Shown: positions 45,400 through 56,600 of the stretch, piece by piece
Layout: every line of letters begins with the position of its first letter
Position numbering within the stretch: position 1 is the stretch's first letter
NCBI GenBank assembly: GCA_019096195.1
Contig: JAGTXK010000196.1
Span: 124,001-188,000, forward strand
Reading direction: 5' to 3'
DNA from: Boletus sp. NGJ
Lineage: Eukaryota > Basidiomycota > Agaricomycetes > Boletales > Boletaceae
DNA: 64,000 nucleotides
Position numbers and translations under genes: made by a program
Notes under the pieces: generated by a model
Told to the model about the DNA's origin: nothing
The model's database searches: none
Seen by the model: only the letters and a program-made list of their open reading frames with translations

Positions 45400-46340
45400 G
45401 TCTTTGCTCAAGACATGGGCGCCGGAAGACCCTGATACGTATCCGGTGATACCACGTCAACACAACCTGGGCCTGAGGTACCTTGCTTTCCAGGTCAGGC
45501 TGCTCGCGACTCTTCCTCCCTCCGATACCCCCACTCCGAGAAACGGAGACGCTTGAGAACTTGCCACCCAGTGTTTAGCGCTCGCCTACGCCGGTATCTC
45601 TGGTCAAAAGGGTGAGAAGGGGTTCCACCGCCTCACAGAAATTGATGACGCTAGCAAGAGAAATGTGAAGCATGTAATGGTTCATTGTATCTAACAATGT
45701 GCAGAGTCCCCATACAAGATAGTCCGATTGGGCTACACATGGATGCCCAACTATCGAACCGTCTTCGCGGACGCCCGCCGGCCAAGAATACGTCAAGTTG
45801 TTTGTCTTCGTCCTGCGCATCCAGCATCGCCCAATCCATCGCACCTTCAGCGAACACGACCGCAGACCAAACGCAGTGCGACTCGATGCCTCGCAAGTGG
45901 CCATGCATCTCATCTCGCGAATGTTCGAGGCAAACCGAGGCATCATCGGAACTATGGTTACGAGATCAACCGCGGCGAGTATGAGTTGCCTGGCAGGCGA
46001 AGTCGGATTTGTCATGTTTGCCGCTGTGGAAAGATAAAAGATTAAAATCCATGTGTAAGGGAAAAATCATCAATAACTTGGTTTCCTGCGAGGCAGTTTG
46101 GGAGCGTTAGGAAGTGAAAGTGGAAACAAGTGAGGAAGATACACGGAAAGAGACCTACACGAAGAAATAAATGATACCCTCTCTCACAAGCAGCTTCATG
46201 TACAGTAGAAAATAAATTGCGTTGAACGAAAAAGCATGAGAACACGACGTACACTCAATTACACTGGCTTGCATACCGTGTTCGTACAGCCTCCATTCCA
46301 AAAGCTCAGCACGATGCTTGAGCGCAATCTCTGGCATTTC
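45400..46340 (-). pseudogene. DUF6533 gene, copy C, 3' half only, inverted
   Basis: Reading the minus strand, the block begins inside the late membrane exon (EAACERGYHLFLRV-like frame at about 46,190, corresponding to MKLLVREGIIYFFV in another frame) and continues with a last exon reading LAAVDLVTIVPMMPRFASNI and REM. It then has the same 3' flank as the other DUF6533 copies down to 45,400 (gagtgggggtatcggaggga). The 5' half is replaced by WD40 flank U at about 46,200. It is therefore a fragment fused to another duplicated block. Confidence 0.75.
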
Positions 46341-46796
46341 CGTCGGCTTCTGTGCGGATCACACTGATACAGTCTGCGTATGGTGAGCCGGGGACTAGTC
46401 AGTGACGTGGTTCGAGTTCGGGTAATGCATATACTGGTCTCCCATCACACGGAGGACATTTATGAACGCAGCCTGTTCAAGAGCGTCCTAGAACGCACAC
46501 ACGTTTTGTTGTACGCTCGTCGTGAACGGAGTCTCGCAGGAGTCGCAGCCGAGATATGACGAGCATGAGTCGCATGTAATTGCCCTTGGCAACGAGGGAA
46601 GGTTTTGCTAATGCAGACGGCTTGCCTGGTCGTCTGAATCGCAAGGTCCGAAGAAGAATAAGTGCCAAAGACACGAGACGCCTGGAACCCATATTGAGAA
46701 AAGGAAACGTGTTTCTGAGGTAACCTTGCGCAGCGCGAGTAATCCACGCCTCGTTTTCCACTCTTCGACTTCCAACACTGAGTGCCATCGGTGAGG

Positions 46797-48950
46797 ATGT
46801 CGTCGACAAAGACTGGTGCGTAGCAGCTTCGGGGAGTGATCGCGTTGAATGCTGACAATGCAGTAAGACCCAACCATGGTACTCGACACTGGTCGCCTTG
46901 ATAGGGTATGGGCAGTCGCGTTCCACCCTGACGGAAAACATATTTTGGGCGGGTATAGCTCTGGAATCCAACGGTGGCGACTTGAAGATGGTCAAGAGGT
47001 GGGTAAGCAAACCGGAATGGACTTGAATGCCATTTCCGTGTCGAGGAATCACAAGTGGGTGGTGTGTGGGACTGAGGCGGGTGCAAGCGTGTGGGACGCA
47101 GAGATCCAAGAAAAGGTCACTGAAGTGGAGGGCGAAAACTCGTGTGTATGCAGTTGATGTCTCCCCAGACTCCACCAGGTTTGCCACTGGAGCTCACAAA
47201 GAAGCGAACATCTGGAACATTAGAAGCGGGGAGAGACTCGTTGGCCCACTACGACATGACAATTGGATCAGGGGGATGAAGTTCTCCCCGAGTCACGGCG
47301 AGCAGATCGCCACTTCCTGCAGCAGAGGTTCTATCCGTATCTTTGACAGCCACAACGGTGACGAGCTCATCACCATCACGACTATCACAACTTCAGGGTA
47401 CCCAAGCACTCCCCTGGCGTGGTCAAACGATGGGAAGGAAATATTTGGGGTGTCCAACGACAACAAAATCAACTCCTTCAATGCCTCCACGGGATTGCAG
47501 CTCGCGAAATCACCTGTTATCGATGGCAGGAATGTCGAATCTATTGCTCTAGCTGCCAACGGAACGTTCATTGCTATCTACGCATCGACTTCAGTCTCGT
47601 TCCTAGACACAACAACTCTCTCTCGCATTGACCCTGTCATCGAGGACAGGGATCACATATACTCGATTGCCCTCTCTCTTGATAGCAGCTATCTCGCATC
47701 TGCACGAGGTGACGGGAAAATCACCGTGCGTGACCTCGGCTGTATTCTCCCGGACGTGTACGGTCCTTTCCACGTAAGCATTCGTCCATTCACGATGTTG
47801 GCATATCGAATCAGCTGCACTCCGTCTCCTACGCTGACACACTGCATTAGGTATCTACGGAGCAACCCTCGACCTCGGGTGGACATGAGAACAAACCACT
47901 CGAGTCTACCTCGGTAGAATGTTTTCCGTTCCATCGCAAAAACGAGTTGCGCTGACTTCTTTATCGTGTACGTAAATCAGGAAGAACCTGGAAAATCCAA
48001 TTCAGTCAAGTCCGAGACCCATAGCAACCACGGTGATGGTGATCTCCTCGAGGTATCACTGTGTTCATTTCCTCCTTAAAGCGAGTCCTCAGAACGGCAT
48101 AGGTTGAGGAGCCATCGAATGTGCCTGCTTCTCAGTTCGACTATGACGATGTTGGTGATCATTACGTTTTTCACTTTTCTCCGTGTTGACCCTGTTGGAG
48201 GCACCGTCACCGGTATCATCTGTCAATTCTCGTGAGGACGAGGTACCGCCAGTTGGCATATCCCCTGCTGTACCACAATTGTCAGATACCCCACCGGTGA
48301 CCTCCCCTACAGAGGGACATCCAGAGGGACATCATAACACTGTTGACTCATCTCAGGGCCTCCGAAGATTGAAAAGATGGCTTCAGACAAACATCAGGAG
48401 GAGTAACAAGGACCCGGGTTTGCATGAGCCCGATCGACGTCCTGGAAAGTCGCGTCGGCCTGCTGATCGTCAATCTCCTTCCCAGTCACCAGCAAAAGTG
48501 GACGTCACGAATGAGGGAACTTCGCACATGGCTGCGAATCGACGTGAGCCAGTGAGTGCTCCTTGATAGACGATCCGATACAGTGTTTGTTTCTAATACA
48601 TCATCTTAGCGAGCAGTCGCGAAGCCCGTTGTAAGACAACAGGTTTGTTGTTACTCGAGTCCATATACAGAGACTCATACATCTTTATTACAGCCGAAAT
48701 CGGCTACCAAGGCTGCCCGTCCCAGACGTGCGAATAAAAATGCATCTCATAGCGGAAAACGACCCGCAGGTGCAACGGAAGCAGGCGCAGTGGGTCCTTT
48801 TCCATTATTATGGACCATGGCATATACCTTATTTCCTATTAGGCGCAACAAGTGGACGATGCATCTCGTCCTTCTGCCGATGGGGTCCATATCACGGTGC
48901 GCGTACTTTCGTCAAACTTGTAGTGTTACACTGACATTAGATTAGCATAA
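46797..48950 (+). pseudogene. WD40-repeat protein, copy 2 (frameshifted, tail rearranged)
   Basis: ATG at 46797 (MSSTKT), small intron, then DPTMVLDTGRLDRVWAVAFH and HILGGYSSGIQRWRLEDGQE. After KVTEVEGENS one base is inserted near 47,143 and the frame breaks; it resumes as VYAVDVSPDSTRFATGAHKE. Further blades read RHDNWIRGMKFSPSHGEQIA, TSCSRGSIRIFDSHNGDELI, YPSTPLAWSNDGKEIFGVSN and IYSIALSLDSSYLASARGDG. The tail exons (48,180-48,900) read SSVNSREDEVPPVGISPAVP and KSRRPADRQSPSQSPAKVDV. The last exon is followed by extra copies of itself (48,950-49,315). Sequence differs from copy 3 more than copy 1 does. Confidence 0.75.
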
Positions 48951-49315
48951 CCGAGGGTCAGGCAGGGCTACCCTCAGGCTTTCGATCACGTTTCCCGCGT
49001 GGATGTGTTGTCTTCGGTCAGGTACAGAAGATGATTGATGTATGTGATTTGATGCAATACACGTAGATAGCGATCGAGCTCCATAATGGTTATGTGAATA
49101 TCGACCATCCACTTCTTTGAGTTTGTGTCACCTCACGGCACTCACATCAGCGAGAGTCAGAGGATGCTATCCTTTCTCGATCGCATTTCTCGCATGGATG
49201 TGTTCGAGCTGAGATACCGGAGATGGGACACATGGATCCAGGTGATTGGGTGTACACATATGTCATACTGAATCGCGAGTACGTGGACATCGACGATGCG
49301 GTACTTTGTGCTCGT
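48950..49315 (+). repeat. Two extra tandem copies of the WD40 gene's last exon
   Basis: The last exon, with the words cagcgagagtcag, tttcgatcg, tggatgtgtt, and the end tacgtrgacatcgac, is found in degenerate form at 48,955-49,125 and again at 49,140-49,312. The second copy still reads YVDIDDAVL near its end. Copy 3 and copy 1 each have this exon once. Confidence 0.75.
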
Positions 49316-49329
49316 GTCAGTATACTACG

Positions 49330-49950
49330 CACGGGGGAGGTTGGGGTTGGGGGAGTGTCTGATTGATTAGAGCTGTTGCAAACTTAATGAGACGAAGGTG
49401 TCGCGTTCCTTCCACTTTGATGAATGTCTTGTTCATCACAGGTCGAAGTACGACCGAGTGCGAGCACTGAAGCTTCGAAGACTGGAGGTAATCGAATCTA
49501 CTCGTTTTGGGGACACTTTCCACATCAATGAGCATACATTATTACTCTCAGGTGGTGATACCGATGAAAAAGGAAGGACATTCACAATCTATTCTACTCA
49601 TTGCTCACCGCATACGAGGTTTCGAGAATAGGTCGTTCAGACAACTTGGTCTGATCAACTACGCCACGATCGAGACGACACGCAGAATATATCGAATTAA
49701 AAGCGGCATCATGCCAACGTTCGCATCTCTGATGAGTGCCATTAATTTTGAGGGAAAACGGTGAGATGCGCGAGAGTGAACTCAACCGACAAATTGCCTG
49801 CTGTGTCAAGTGCGACGTGATATGTACCGGTTTGTCCTTGGTTGCGGGAGTGTCAGGGATTCTCCATACATCAATCAGAGTAGTGGAGCTTACCCAGCGT
49901 CGTGTATGCTCTGCGAGGTGAATCATAAGAACACAATGGACACAACATCT
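49330..49950. repeat. Dispersed repeat R1 (inverted) plus a scrap of GH3 intron
   Basis: R1 lies at 49,330-49,640 in opposite orientation to its copies at 38.5 and 52.9 kb. From 49,845 to 49,920 (gggagtgtcagggattctcc, gagcttacccagcg) the sequence resembles 53,150-53,220, where it leads into a GH3 exon fragment. Between the two I see nothing recognisable. Confidence 0.6.
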
Positions 49951-50517
49951 TGCACGCACCATTGGTAGGACCCGCCTCCAAAAGTTCAGTACAGTGCTTG
50001 AGAACAACTTCTGGCGTTTCTGTGGCTCTTGTGCAGATGCCTGTGATACAGTCTACGTGCGGTGAACTGGGACGTTGTCGTTGTGCGTCCAAAGGCATGC
50101 TGACGTCAACCAGACGTTTGTGAGCCTAACCATTCGAGCCCCGGAGCAATGCCCACATGCTCGACGTCCCTGGCAGCTCGCGCGAGTCGTTCCAGAAACA
50201 TCTATATATCGTGTTCTGTGCGCAAAATTTCGCGGGTGGGCCAGTGGGTTTAATGTAGGTTGTACGCTCGTTGTGAATCGTGTCCGGCAGCCAGGATCAT
50301 GATACAACGAGTACTCGCATGTCCCTGGGGCGCGGGCAAAACTATCCGTCGCAATGAGGTTACGACGTAGCTGACATCCGAGCAAGAATAAGCGCCAAAA
50401 ACACGACCCATATTGAGAAAAAGGAAACGTGTTTCTGAGGTAACCTTGCGCAGCGCGAGTAATCCACGCCTCGTTTTCCACTCTTCGACTTCCAACAACT
50501 GAGTGCCATCGGTGAGG

Positions 50518-52812
50518 ATGTCGTCGACAAAGACTGGTGCGTAGCAGCTTCGGGGAGTGATTGCGTTGAATGCTGACAATGCAGTAAGACCCAACCATAG
50601 TACTTGACATTGGTCACATTGATAGGGTATGGGCAGTCGCGTTCCACCCTGACGGAAAACATATTTTGGGCGGGTATGGCTCTGGAATCCAACGGTGGCG
50701 ACTTGAAGATGGTCAAGAGGTGGGAAAGCAAACCGGAATGAACTTGAATGCCATTTCCGTGTCGAGGAATCACAAATGGATAGTGTGTGGGACTGAGGAG
50801 GGTGCAAGCGTCTGGGACGCAGAGATCCAAGAAAAGGTCACTGAGGTGGAGGGCGAAAAGTGTGTGTATGCAGTCGACGTCTCCCCAGACTCGACCAGCT
50901 TCGCCACCGGGACTGCCAAAGAAGCGAGCATCTGGAGTATTACCAGTCCGGGGGAACGACTTGTTGGCCCACTGCGACATGACAGTAGTATCGGGGGGAT
51001 GAAATTCTCCCCGAATGGCGAGCACGTCGCCACTTCCTGCAGTGGAGGTTCCATCTGTATCTTTGACAGCCACAACGGTGACGAGCTCATCACCATCACA
51101 ACTACCCCAACCTTTGGGTACCCAAGCACTCCGCTGGCGTGGTCGAACGATGGGAAGCAAATCTTCGCCGTGTCTGAGGAGGAGAGAATCAGATCATTTG
51201 ATGTCTCCACAAGGTCCCAGCTCGCCGAATCGCAAATTCTCAGTGATGACAATGGGATCCAGTCTATCACTCTAGCCGGCAACGGCAAATTCATGGCCAC
51301 CTATGCATTGCGTTCCATCATGTTCCTGGACTCATCGAATCTCTCTCGCATTGGCCCTGTCATCGAGGACGACAAAGACATACGCTCCATTGCCCTCTCC
51401 CTAGATAGTCGCTATCTGGCGATTGGACGACGGGAAGGGAAAGTCATTGTTCGTAACCTCGGCAGTGTTCTCCCGGATGTATATGGTCCTTTCCATGTAA
51501 GCATTTGTCCGTTGGCATATCGGATGAGCTACATTCCGTCCCCACTTTGACACACTGCGTCAGGCATCTGCGGAGCAACCTTCGACCTCGGGTGGACAAG
51601 ACAACAAGCCACTCGACTCTACCCCGGTAGAATTTTCCCGTTTCAATGTCAAAATGAGTTGCGCTGACTTCCTCATCGTGTACGCATATCAGGAGGAACC
51701 CGGAAAACCCAGTTCAGTCAAGTCTGAGACCCGCAGCAACGACGGTGATGGTGGTCTCCTCGAGGTATCACTTCGTTCTTTCCTCCTTCGAGGCGAGTTC
51801 TCACAATGTATAGATCGAAGTGCCATCGAATGTGTCCGCTCCTCAGTTCGACTATGACGATGTTGGTGATCTTTGCATTTTTCTCTTTTCCCCGTGTTGA
51901 CCCTGTTGGAGTCACTGTCACTAGCATCCTCTGTCAATCTTCGTGAGGATGAGGTACCGCAAGTTGGCGCATCCAATATCGTACCGCAATCGTCAGATAC
52001 CCCAGCGGTGACCTCCCCCACGGAGGTACATCCAGAGGATCGTAATACTGTCGACTCATTCCAGGGCATTCGAACATTCAAAAAGTGGCTACAGACAAGC
52101 ATCAGGAGGAGTGACAAGGACCAGGGTTTGCATGAGCCCGGTCGACGTTCTGGAAAATCGCGTCGGCCTGCTGTTACTGATCGTCGATCTCCTTCCCAGT
52201 CACCAGAAAGAGTGGATGACACCAATGAGGGGATTTCGCACATGGCTGCAACTCGACGTGTGCCAGTGAGTCCTTTATAAACGATCCAATGCAGTGTGTC
52301 TAACACATTATCTTAGCGAGCGGTCGCGAAACCTGTTGTAAAACGACAGGTTGGTTGTTCCTCGACTTTATATGCCGGGACTCATCAGGCATTGCAGCCT
52401 AAATCGAATGCCAAAGCTACGGGTCCCAGACATCGGAATAAAAATGCTTCTCACAGTGGAATGCGTCCCGCAGGTGCAACGGAAGCAAGCGCAGTGGGTC
52501 CTTTTCCATTATTATGGACCATGGCATATACTTTATTTTCTATTAGGCCCAACAGGTGAACGATCCATCTCCACCCACCACCGGGGCGGTCCGTGTATCG
52601 GTGCGCGGCCTTCCTTCAAGTTACCTATTGTACTCATATTGGATGACATCAGCGAGAGTCAGGCAAGGCTATCCTTTCGATCGCGTTACCCGAGTGGATG
52701 TGTTTTGGCTCAAGTACCACCGGAGATGGAACGCATTGATCCAGGCAATTTTATACATGTAGATGCCATGCTGAATTGTGACTACGTAGACATCGACCAT
52801 GTGGTTCTTTGA
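50518..52812 (+). CDS. WD40-repeat (seven-bladed propeller) protein, copy 3, apparently intact
   Basis: Exon 1 is 50518-50536 (MSSTKT plus one base). An intron ending in taag leads to exon 2, 50589-51496; the two add to 309 codons in frame. Exon 2 begins DPTIVLDIGHIDRVWAVAFH and holds the blades: HILGGYGSGIQRWRLEDG, WIVCGTEEGASVWDAEIQEK, VYAVDVSPDSTSFATGTAKE, IGGMKFSPNGEHVATSCSGG, TPLAWSNDGKQIFAVSEEER, IQSITLAGNGKFMATYA and IRSIALSLDSRYLAIGRREG, about seven in all. Exon 3 from 51564 reads ASAEQPSTSGGQDNKPLDST. Later exons are disordered and basic (SRRPAVTDRRSPSQSPERVD), and the last one has LILDDISESQARLSFRSRYP and ends YVDIDHVVL at 52812. Such proteins are common in Agaricomycetes; the partner is unknown. 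Borders of the tail exons are approximate. Confidence 0.78.
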
Positions 52813-52859
52813 GTTCGCTGTGACAAACTTGCACCTATGCTTTCGCGCATAGTATTAAT

Positions 52860-53130
52860 CTCGTATGCGATGAGCAGAGAGTATGGTTGTCATCAGTGTT
52901 ATCGGTAGAGAGAAATAATGTGAGGAGCTCATTGATGTGGATAGTGTTCCCGGAGCGAGTAGGCTAGATCATCGATCATCACTAGGTCGTACTTGGACCC
53001 GTAAGGAACAAGACAAATCGAAGTGGGAGGAAAGCGACACCCTCGACTCAGTAAATTTGCAACAGCTCAAATCAATCCGACACTAGCCCGTAACCCCAAC
53101 CTCCCCGTGCGTATATACATCCTCAGTGAC
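52860..53130. repeat. Dispersed repeat R1, third copy
   Basis: This matches 38,480-38,720 in direct orientation and lies immediately after WD40 copy 3. It leads into the GH3 fragment at 53,180. Confidence 0.7.
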
Positions 53131-53179
53131 CGTGAATGAATATCCTTGGTAACGAGAGTGTCAGGGATTCCCTAAATCT

Positions 53180-53400
53180 CAATCGGAGGAGTGAAACTCA
53201 CCCAGCGATCTTGTGCGAACCCCCGGAAGTCTGAAGCGATTCCCTGAAAAAGGTATGTACCCGCGCAGGAGGGAACGCCATTCACAGGATTGCAACCACC
53301 AGCGTATCCTGGGCCTGATGGGAGGACCTCTGAGCCCAGCATTGCAACGCCAGCCGGAAACAGGTTTGGAATGTGGCGCTGTACGCGCATCGCTCCATTT
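53180..53400 (-). pseudogene. GH3 beta-xylosidase exon fragment
   Basis: The minus strand reads NGVPSCAGTYLFQ and DFRGFAQDRW followed by a GT donor, the same exon end as VPSCADTCLLQ and DFWGFAQDRW in the GH3 pseudogene at 19.2 kb. Only about 35 codons are clear; the upstream part (53,300-53,400) is weaker and the rest of the enzyme is absent. Confidence 0.75.
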
Positions 53401-53596
53401 CGATCGGAAACTAGCCATGAACGACTGACTATGGCCGCCGCACCGCGCCGGGATGTTGGGCGAAATGGAATTGGGCGTTAAAGGTTGAACCACCACCCCA
53501 TGACAGTTTTTTTGCGTAGTGGCAGTTCTCGAGGGACCGGACACCGAGTCGATACAAACTGACTCCCATTTCGGTTAGATTTCTCTAGTTACACAC

Positions 53597-54294
53597 CTAT
53601 AGGCACTCCCAAGAATCGTCCTCGGCAAGATTCAGATCGAGTCGAGAACAACCTGGCGTGTTCGGAGGATCTTTCCCGTCAACGAAACCCTGAGCAACCT
53701 CAGAATACGTCCTCTTGAAACCCAACTCATCGAATGTCTCCCATTCGCGCAACTCCAGACTATCCCCAAGATCTGCTTCTTCCTCCAAAACGGGTACTAC
53801 ATGAGGAATTCTCACAACCTCGAAATCGTCGAGGCTAGATCTCGCTGTAATTCGATGTGAGGTGTGAAGTGAAGTGCTACAATATTGTATAGGGTTATTG
53901 GTCATACCTTTTTTACGTCTCCTCATCGCCTGAGACCCGGCGATCTCAAAGAGGGACAGAGTTGCGTGTGTTCTTGCCAACAGTATTGAATAATGTGCGT
54001 CTTCCCGGGGCTGCGCCTGAAACTCGCAGGCACATTCCTCTTCATCCGAGTCGGGTGCGACCGACTTTTCATTAAATAAGATCCGTGTCCCGTCCCAATC
54101 CCATCCGGGATCGTTTGTCAATGGAGGTCTATCCGATCGCCTGCGCCTCGGCTTTCCAGACTACCATTGTCCATGTGGTGTAAGTGTTTGCCATTACATT
54201 CGTAGTGGACACCTACCCGTGACCTCTGCCACACCGTCTTTTCAACTTGAGCACCCCAAGGCATTGGTGTATGACTTCTCTTCAGTGTCGCCAT
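53597..54294 (-). CDS. Conserved-looking small acidic protein, function unknown
   Basis: The ATG at 54294-54292 gives MATLKRSHTPMPWGAQVEKT and VWQRSR. A GT-AG intron (about 54,130-54,215) joins in phase 0 to SGKPRRRRSDRPP and LTNDPGWDWDGTRILFNEKS. Then come SDEEECACEFQAQPREDAHY, LLARTHATLSLFEIAGSQAM and RRRKK, a second intron of about 70 bases, and SSLDDFEVVRIPHVVPVLEE, ELREWETFDELGFKRTY and a stop at 53597. The protein is about 200 residues, basic early and acidic later. It has no membrane segment or known domain that I recognise. Clean splicing and open frames argue that it is a real gene. Confidence 0.65.
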
Positions 54295-54970
54295 ACCTCT
54301 AGGTGTGAACGGAAACAGTGGATGAACTTTTGGCTGCTTGACATCCTTGCTCTTCGTTATGTTTTATAGGCAGGAGAGGCCTGGCGTAGGAGCCAACATC
54401 GGAGTCAACCCGCTTCGGAGAAAGCGATGCTGACAGAGCTTGACCTAGGATGAGTCGTTTATTAGCTTCGGAGCCGATGAGATGATGAGTGGGATCCCGG
54501 GTGCACTGGGAACCGACCTTGTGCACACCGAGTGGCATTATTAATAATAATAATTCATCTGGTTTACTTTTTATTCTCGTAGCCAACTTGAAGGCGGTCG
54601 AACCAAAAATGAGAAATCGAAGCAAGCTTGACTGCTATTGCATCCGTCGAAGCTACAGTACAGTGCCATGACTTGACGCTTGTCATCGTCTCGATGCTGA
54701 AGCGCCCTGACTCATCGACGACTCAGTGACTCGGTGCACTCGGTATTCAGGTACTCACCGGATAGCCCTGAATTGCTGCAAATACGGTTTTCAACCACGG
54801 TCCTCTTCAGTACGGTACTGTGAGTCATTCACACGATGCTGCCGGATGACCGATTCCAGACCTCCCCGCGCTAGCCAAGTCACGTCAGCGAGAAAGCTCT
54901 TCCTCGCCTACTCCAGGTCCGAAAAAAAAAATTCCGCGAAGAGAACTCACGGTATTCGCGTCCCAGCTGA
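54295..54970. other. Upstream region of the small acidic protein gene
   Basis: No gene is supported. A short attaataataataa run (TAA/TTA repeats) lies at 54,537-54,552. The rest is ordinary sequence. Confidence 0.5.
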
Positions 54971-55204
54971 TCACTCCCACCAGCAACGATGTTGTGTATG
55001 ATAAACGACGCATGATCCCAAACAAAAACTGTTGAATAGTAGGTGCTCAGTAGCGAGAATGAAATAGTTCACCCTTCCGAAGCATGTCTTAGGACGATCA
55101 CGAACAATGAAGACTGTTTTTTTCTTGGGTGCGGCCGAGGATCCAATCACTTTGCGAACTTGAAGGACAAGTTCTTCGGAGACTCGGACTCTGAGCGGTC
55201 TCAT
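54971..55204 (-). pseudogene. Acetyl-CoA synthetase 3' fragment (duplicate of the gene at 63 kb)
   Basis: The minus strand reads [35 protein letters not shown], then an intron-like stretch and a degraded IMRR segment, matching [20 protein letters not shown] and KTRSGK of the synthetase at 63033-64000. An extra Lys codon is inserted in the AAPKK run and SGK has become FGR, so the lysine that catalyses adenylation is lost. The match extends over the intron, so the copy is genomic and not from an mRNA. Confidence 0.85.
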
Positions 55205-55554
55205 TGTTTTTCAGGCCATCGAGAGCTGTGGTCGCGTCGGCTAGCAAAATTTTAAGGAACTTCAAAGGACGTTATCTCCGGTGCTGATACGCCATTCTAA
55301 ACCGGGTGGTTGCTCCATCTCCCGGTGACTTCTAATCCGATATCACTGAAATACGAAGGGGGCTATTTGGGTGACCGAACGATGTACGAACTTTAGATAG
55401 GCAGATCGTTCAAACGGTGCACACAAACTTACAATCTGGCTGGATTGCACACGGCACGATAAGAAATAATTGAGCCAACAACTCAGAGAGGTTCTACGGC
55501 GTTCAAAACGGCACTGCTAAGCCCACACGGTCGGTTCTATTTTTGTACAGGTCG
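55205..55554. other. Spacer
   Basis: I see no supported feature. The region lies between the ACS fragment and the ALDH remnant on the same strand. Confidence 0.4.
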
Positions 55555-56600
55555 GCGACACGTTACACATCGGGTATCTTCACCTTCAGGGTCTGCGAGA
55601 AGAAATTCAACGCACGTGGGTACCTTCCCATCATAAAGCCCTCCGTCCTGAGGGGACTGTCGACCGAGCAGGAAATTTTATATGGAGAAACACTTTTACT
55701 CTTGATCCTGAGGGACATAGATGGATCCCCTCTTGTGAATGAAGCTGTCAAAGGAAAAACTTCCCGCCGTAAGACCCGTCTGCAAGCTGACTGGAGGTAT
55801 CGTTCAGATCAGCTGCCCACTTTGGGGGCGCTGTCGATGGATGACTGGAACCGCTTAGTCGGCGTTGAGTCGGCATACCGTGGTTATGCAACTTAAAACT
55901 TATTCTTCGTCTCATCATTTCCGGTAAAGACATGGAGAACGAGTGGGGCTATCCTGCATAGGTGAGTGCACATTGATCCTCATGTGTTTTCATTGGGACT
56001 TACCAGAAGATCCGACCTGTCCGCAATTGTACCGTTTCCAATATCTTTCTAGCAGCGACTTTGTGGTCGAAATTTGAGAGGTTGGCTGCATCAACCAAGA
56101 CCGGCGATTGGCTACCAAGCTCGAACGTCAAAGGCGTGACATGCTTAGCTGCTGCTTCGGCAACGATCCGCTCAACATTCGTGTTTCCGGTGTGGAAACT
56201 TGAGATGAGCGCTGCCAAATGCAGCCTGCGGAAATCGTGCCAATGAGCGGTAACATTGTGATGACCCACGGGAAGTTCCAGGGGTTGCGAAGGGAATGAC
56301 AACATCAGTCAGGAGCAGTCAGATGGATATAACGAGTTGCCTGATGAAAGGAAGTGTACCTTTGGGTACTTTGAATATGGCTGTATCCCACCCCCTGCGC
56401 CATTGCGCCACTACTTGACCGCGGTTTTTCCGTTCTTCAAGGTTATCCGCCACAGTCACGCACCTGTGATGATCGGACCTAGCTCAGGGAGTCTGGCTTC
56501 GAGGCGATGTTTGCCAAAACCCCCCTCAAGTGTGTGCTCGATTCTCCTGGCCAAAGCGAGCAAGCTAGGGGAGCTACGTACAATGGTAACCTAATGGATG
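55555..56600 (-). pseudogene. Aldehyde dehydrogenase (fatty-aldehyde / class 3-like), decayed
   Basis: Such enzymes oxidise aldehydes to acids with NAD(P). The minus strand from 56,600 reads LALARRIEHTLEGGFGKHRL with ARLPELGPIITG, then TVADNLEE, RRGWDTAIFKVPKG, and [20 protein letters not shown], the conserved PWN motif. About 60 residues are then missing. Next are [36 protein letters not shown] and AARKILE. Where the catalytic Cys motif GQIC should stand the sequence reads GRIF. Further degraded parts are TKRFQSSIDSAPKVG and, to 55,560, DPSMS and RALNFFSQTLK, matching the LALYVFSQ region. Several frame breaks are present. The enzyme cannot be active. Confidence 0.82.

Noticed and set aside
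54299-54625. 108-codon minus-strand frame upstream of the small acidic protein gene
   Set aside because: It contains the TAA-repeat tract and no motif, and it ends just before the better-supported ATG at 54294.
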